From Candidatus Latescibacterota bacterium (lineage in GTDB: Bacteria; Latescibacterota; MWCZ01): DNA of 64,000 nt. Position 1 is the first letter of the stretch. The number at the start of each line of letters is the position of its first letter. The DNA is taken from the NCBI GenBank assembly GCA_022706085.1, contig JAKJDF010000006.1:124001-188000 (forward strand), given 5' to 3'. Under the pieces are notes generated by a model. That model saw only the letters and a program-made list of their open reading frames with translations, did no database searches and was not told where the DNA came from. Shown here in pieces: positions 63,766 to 64,000 of this stretch. The translations under genes were made by a program, and so were the position numbers.

Positions 63766-64000
63766 ATGCTTGAAGAACTGTCGGTTCAGGATTTCGCACT
63801 GATCGAGCGTGTGTCCCTGACCTTCTCTCCCCGTTTCAATGTCATCACCGGCGAGACAGGCGCGGGCAAGTCCATCCTTGTGGGAGCGCTCGGCTCCCTG
63901 CTCGGAATGCGTACGGGCGCAGAAATGGTAAGGTTTGGGTGTGAAAAGGCAACCATCGAAGCACGGTTCCGGCTGAACAGGGAGAGCGCCGTCCGCGATC
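63766..64000 (+). CDS. recN: DNA repair protein RecN, N-terminal part (runs off window)
   Basis: About 78 residues of an SMC-like ATPase for double-strand-break repair are visible. It opens MLEELSVQDFALIERVSLTF and has the Walker A GETGAGKS at 29-36, then the GALGSLLGMRTGAEMVR segment typical of RecN. The coiled-coil arm and Walker B domain lie beyond the window. The start is the ATG at 63766, 21 bases after nadK. Confidence 0.93.
   Translation, partial: MLEELSVQDFALIERVSLTFSPRFNVITGETGAGKSILVGALGSLLGMRTGAEMVRFGCEKATIEARFRLNRESAVRD

Overview
The window is a GC-rich bacterial chromosome segment with dense, mostly co-directional genes and many 4-base stop/start overlaps. I see no insertion sequence, prophage, CRISPR array or rRNA. 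The gene content points to a Gram-negative diderm of the FCB (Fibrobacterota-Chlorobi-Bacteroidota) superphylum or one of its candidate phyla. The evidence is two PorV/PorQ-type barrels, a carboxypeptidase-regulatory-domain TonB receptor, a secreted protein with an FCB-type C-terminal sorting-like domain, a Wzi-like barrel and lipoproteins. The exact phylum cannot be fixed from this sequence alone. SpoIID, RicT/PSP1 and GatAB are also present.

Layout. (1) 1-18817, all minus strand, is a long housekeeping block. Read in its own direction it begins with two uncharacterised envelope proteins and continues with DUF2231, NUDIX, RraA-like, DUF1844 and manA. Next come a tandem-pore RCK potassium channel and a separate cyclic-nucleotide-binding protein, then SpoIID and a SPOR lipoprotein, EcfT, truA, HtrA, psd-pssA, DUF4321, tatA, gatA-gatB, a PorV/PorQ-like barrel, tRNA-Leu and the start of trigger factor. 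(2) 18818-27019 (plus) is an outer-membrane module: a promoter with a long structured leader, a TonB receptor, a large secreted protein with a sorting-like tail, a tiny secreted protein that is almost only that fold, and a PorV-like barrel. (3) 27085-34934 (minus) carries surface-polysaccharide type genes (radical SAM/SPASM, Wzi-like, NAD epimerase), a LarA-like protein, an NhaD-type antiporter and a TPR-parvulin protein. (4) 35155-41376 (plus) is a tight five-gene carbohydrate operon without signal peptides: Gfo/Idh/MocA oxidoreductase, medium-chain dehydrogenase, GH9, CE7-like esterase and a beta-helix protein. An epimerase and a creatininase-family gene converge on it. (5) 43236-58791 is mixed: the ricT-holB pair, a NicO/UreH-like membrane protein, a HAD phosphatase, an uncharacterised propeller-like protein, a sulfatase-fold protein with Thr at the nucleophile position, EamA and MFS carriers, an ABC exporter, PHP, LOG and FAD-dependent enzymes, and alanine dehydrogenase. 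(6) 58992-64000 (plus) has a BtuF-like protein and a PduO-type adenosyltransferase, followed by the conserved xseB-dxs-nadK-recN order.

The most unusual items are the single-chain two-pore-domain potassium channel with an RCK domain and one degenerate filter, sitting beside a stand-alone CNBD protein; the outer-membrane export/uptake module with a sorting-domain-only protein; the apparently cytoplasmic GH9/CE7/beta-helix operon; and the sulfatase-like enzyme lacking the formylglycine Cys/Ser. All functional assignments are by reading motifs; no database search was run.
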